NCBI GenBank assembly: GCA_005281725.1
Contig: SSBO01000001.1
Span: 3,518,399 to 3,582,398, forward strand
DNA from: Wuchereria bancrofti
Lineage: Eukaryota; Nematoda; Chromadorea; Rhabditida; Onchocercidae
Direction of reading: 5' to 3'
Length of the DNA stretch: 64,000 bases
Shown here: piece after piece, positions 63,937 through 64,000 of the stretch
How the letters are laid out: the number at the start of each line of letters is the position of its first letter
Numbering within the stretch: the first letter of the stretch is position 1
Made by a program: the position numbers and the translations under genes
Notes under the pieces: model-generated
Database searches by the model: none
What the model was told of the DNA's origin: nothing
The model's input: only the letters and a program-made list of their open reading frames with translations

Positions 63937-64000
63937 TGGTGGTATAGGGAGGAGGAAGTGCTAACGATGTTTCCTCTTTTAAAAGTGCGGTCAGTATGCA

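Overview
This window is eukaryotic nuclear DNA, most likely from a nematode and plausibly a filarial (clade III) worm. It is strongly AT-rich. Its genes are cut into many small exons joined by introns of about 50-900 bases, with TTTCAG-like 3' splice sites. Several start codons lie just downstream of an isolated acceptor, which fits spliced-leader addition. The species assignment is inference; no spliced-leader gene or rRNA is present to confirm it. All gene models were built by hand from splice signals and reading phase. In every model called with confidence, the chosen exons join in phase and sum to a whole number of codons.

Layout, left to right: an R3H-domain RNA-binding protein of the R3HDM/encore type (+, 685-5618); mitochondrial ribosomal protein L18 (+, 7300-8270); DSS1/SEM1 (-, 8495-9136); mitochondrial ribosomal protein L45 (-, 9718-12039); an AMPA-class ionotropic glutamate receptor (+, 14281-23557); an unrecognised 256-residue protein (+, 24974-26704); the Rieske iron-sulfur protein of complex III (-, 27296-29054); the UFM1-conjugating enzyme UFC1 (-, 30328-31561); dynactin subunit 4 (+, 34582-37345), overlapping the start of a long KANSL2/NSL2-like protein (+, 37326-45373); a bestrophin anion channel (-, 47776-50563, possibly extending to 46430); ESS2/DGCR14 (+, 51672-55284); CDK12/13 (+, 56975-62276); and a doubtful fragment at the right edge.

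The genes are mostly housekeeping and do not form one pathway, but themes recur. Three serve mitochondria (L18, L45, Rieske). Four act in RNA or chromatin control (R3H protein, KANSL2-like, ESS2, CDK12). Two handle protein turnover or modification (DSS1, UFC1). Two are membrane channels (glutamate receptor, bestrophin). I see no CRISPR array, prophage, tRNA or rRNA, and no intact transposon.

The points most worth a second look are: a KANSL2-like protein about twice the human length, whose first codons overlap the end of dynactin-4; a Rieske protein with changed residues in its second cluster-binding box, including Tyr to Phe at a position that tunes redox potential; a perfect 42-base palindrome and a 19-base-pair hairpin between two convergent genes; a 16-base inverted repeat that pairs with the acceptor in front of the L18 start; and an isolated GC-rich block at 12530-12770. 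I found no clear undescribed multi-gene system.
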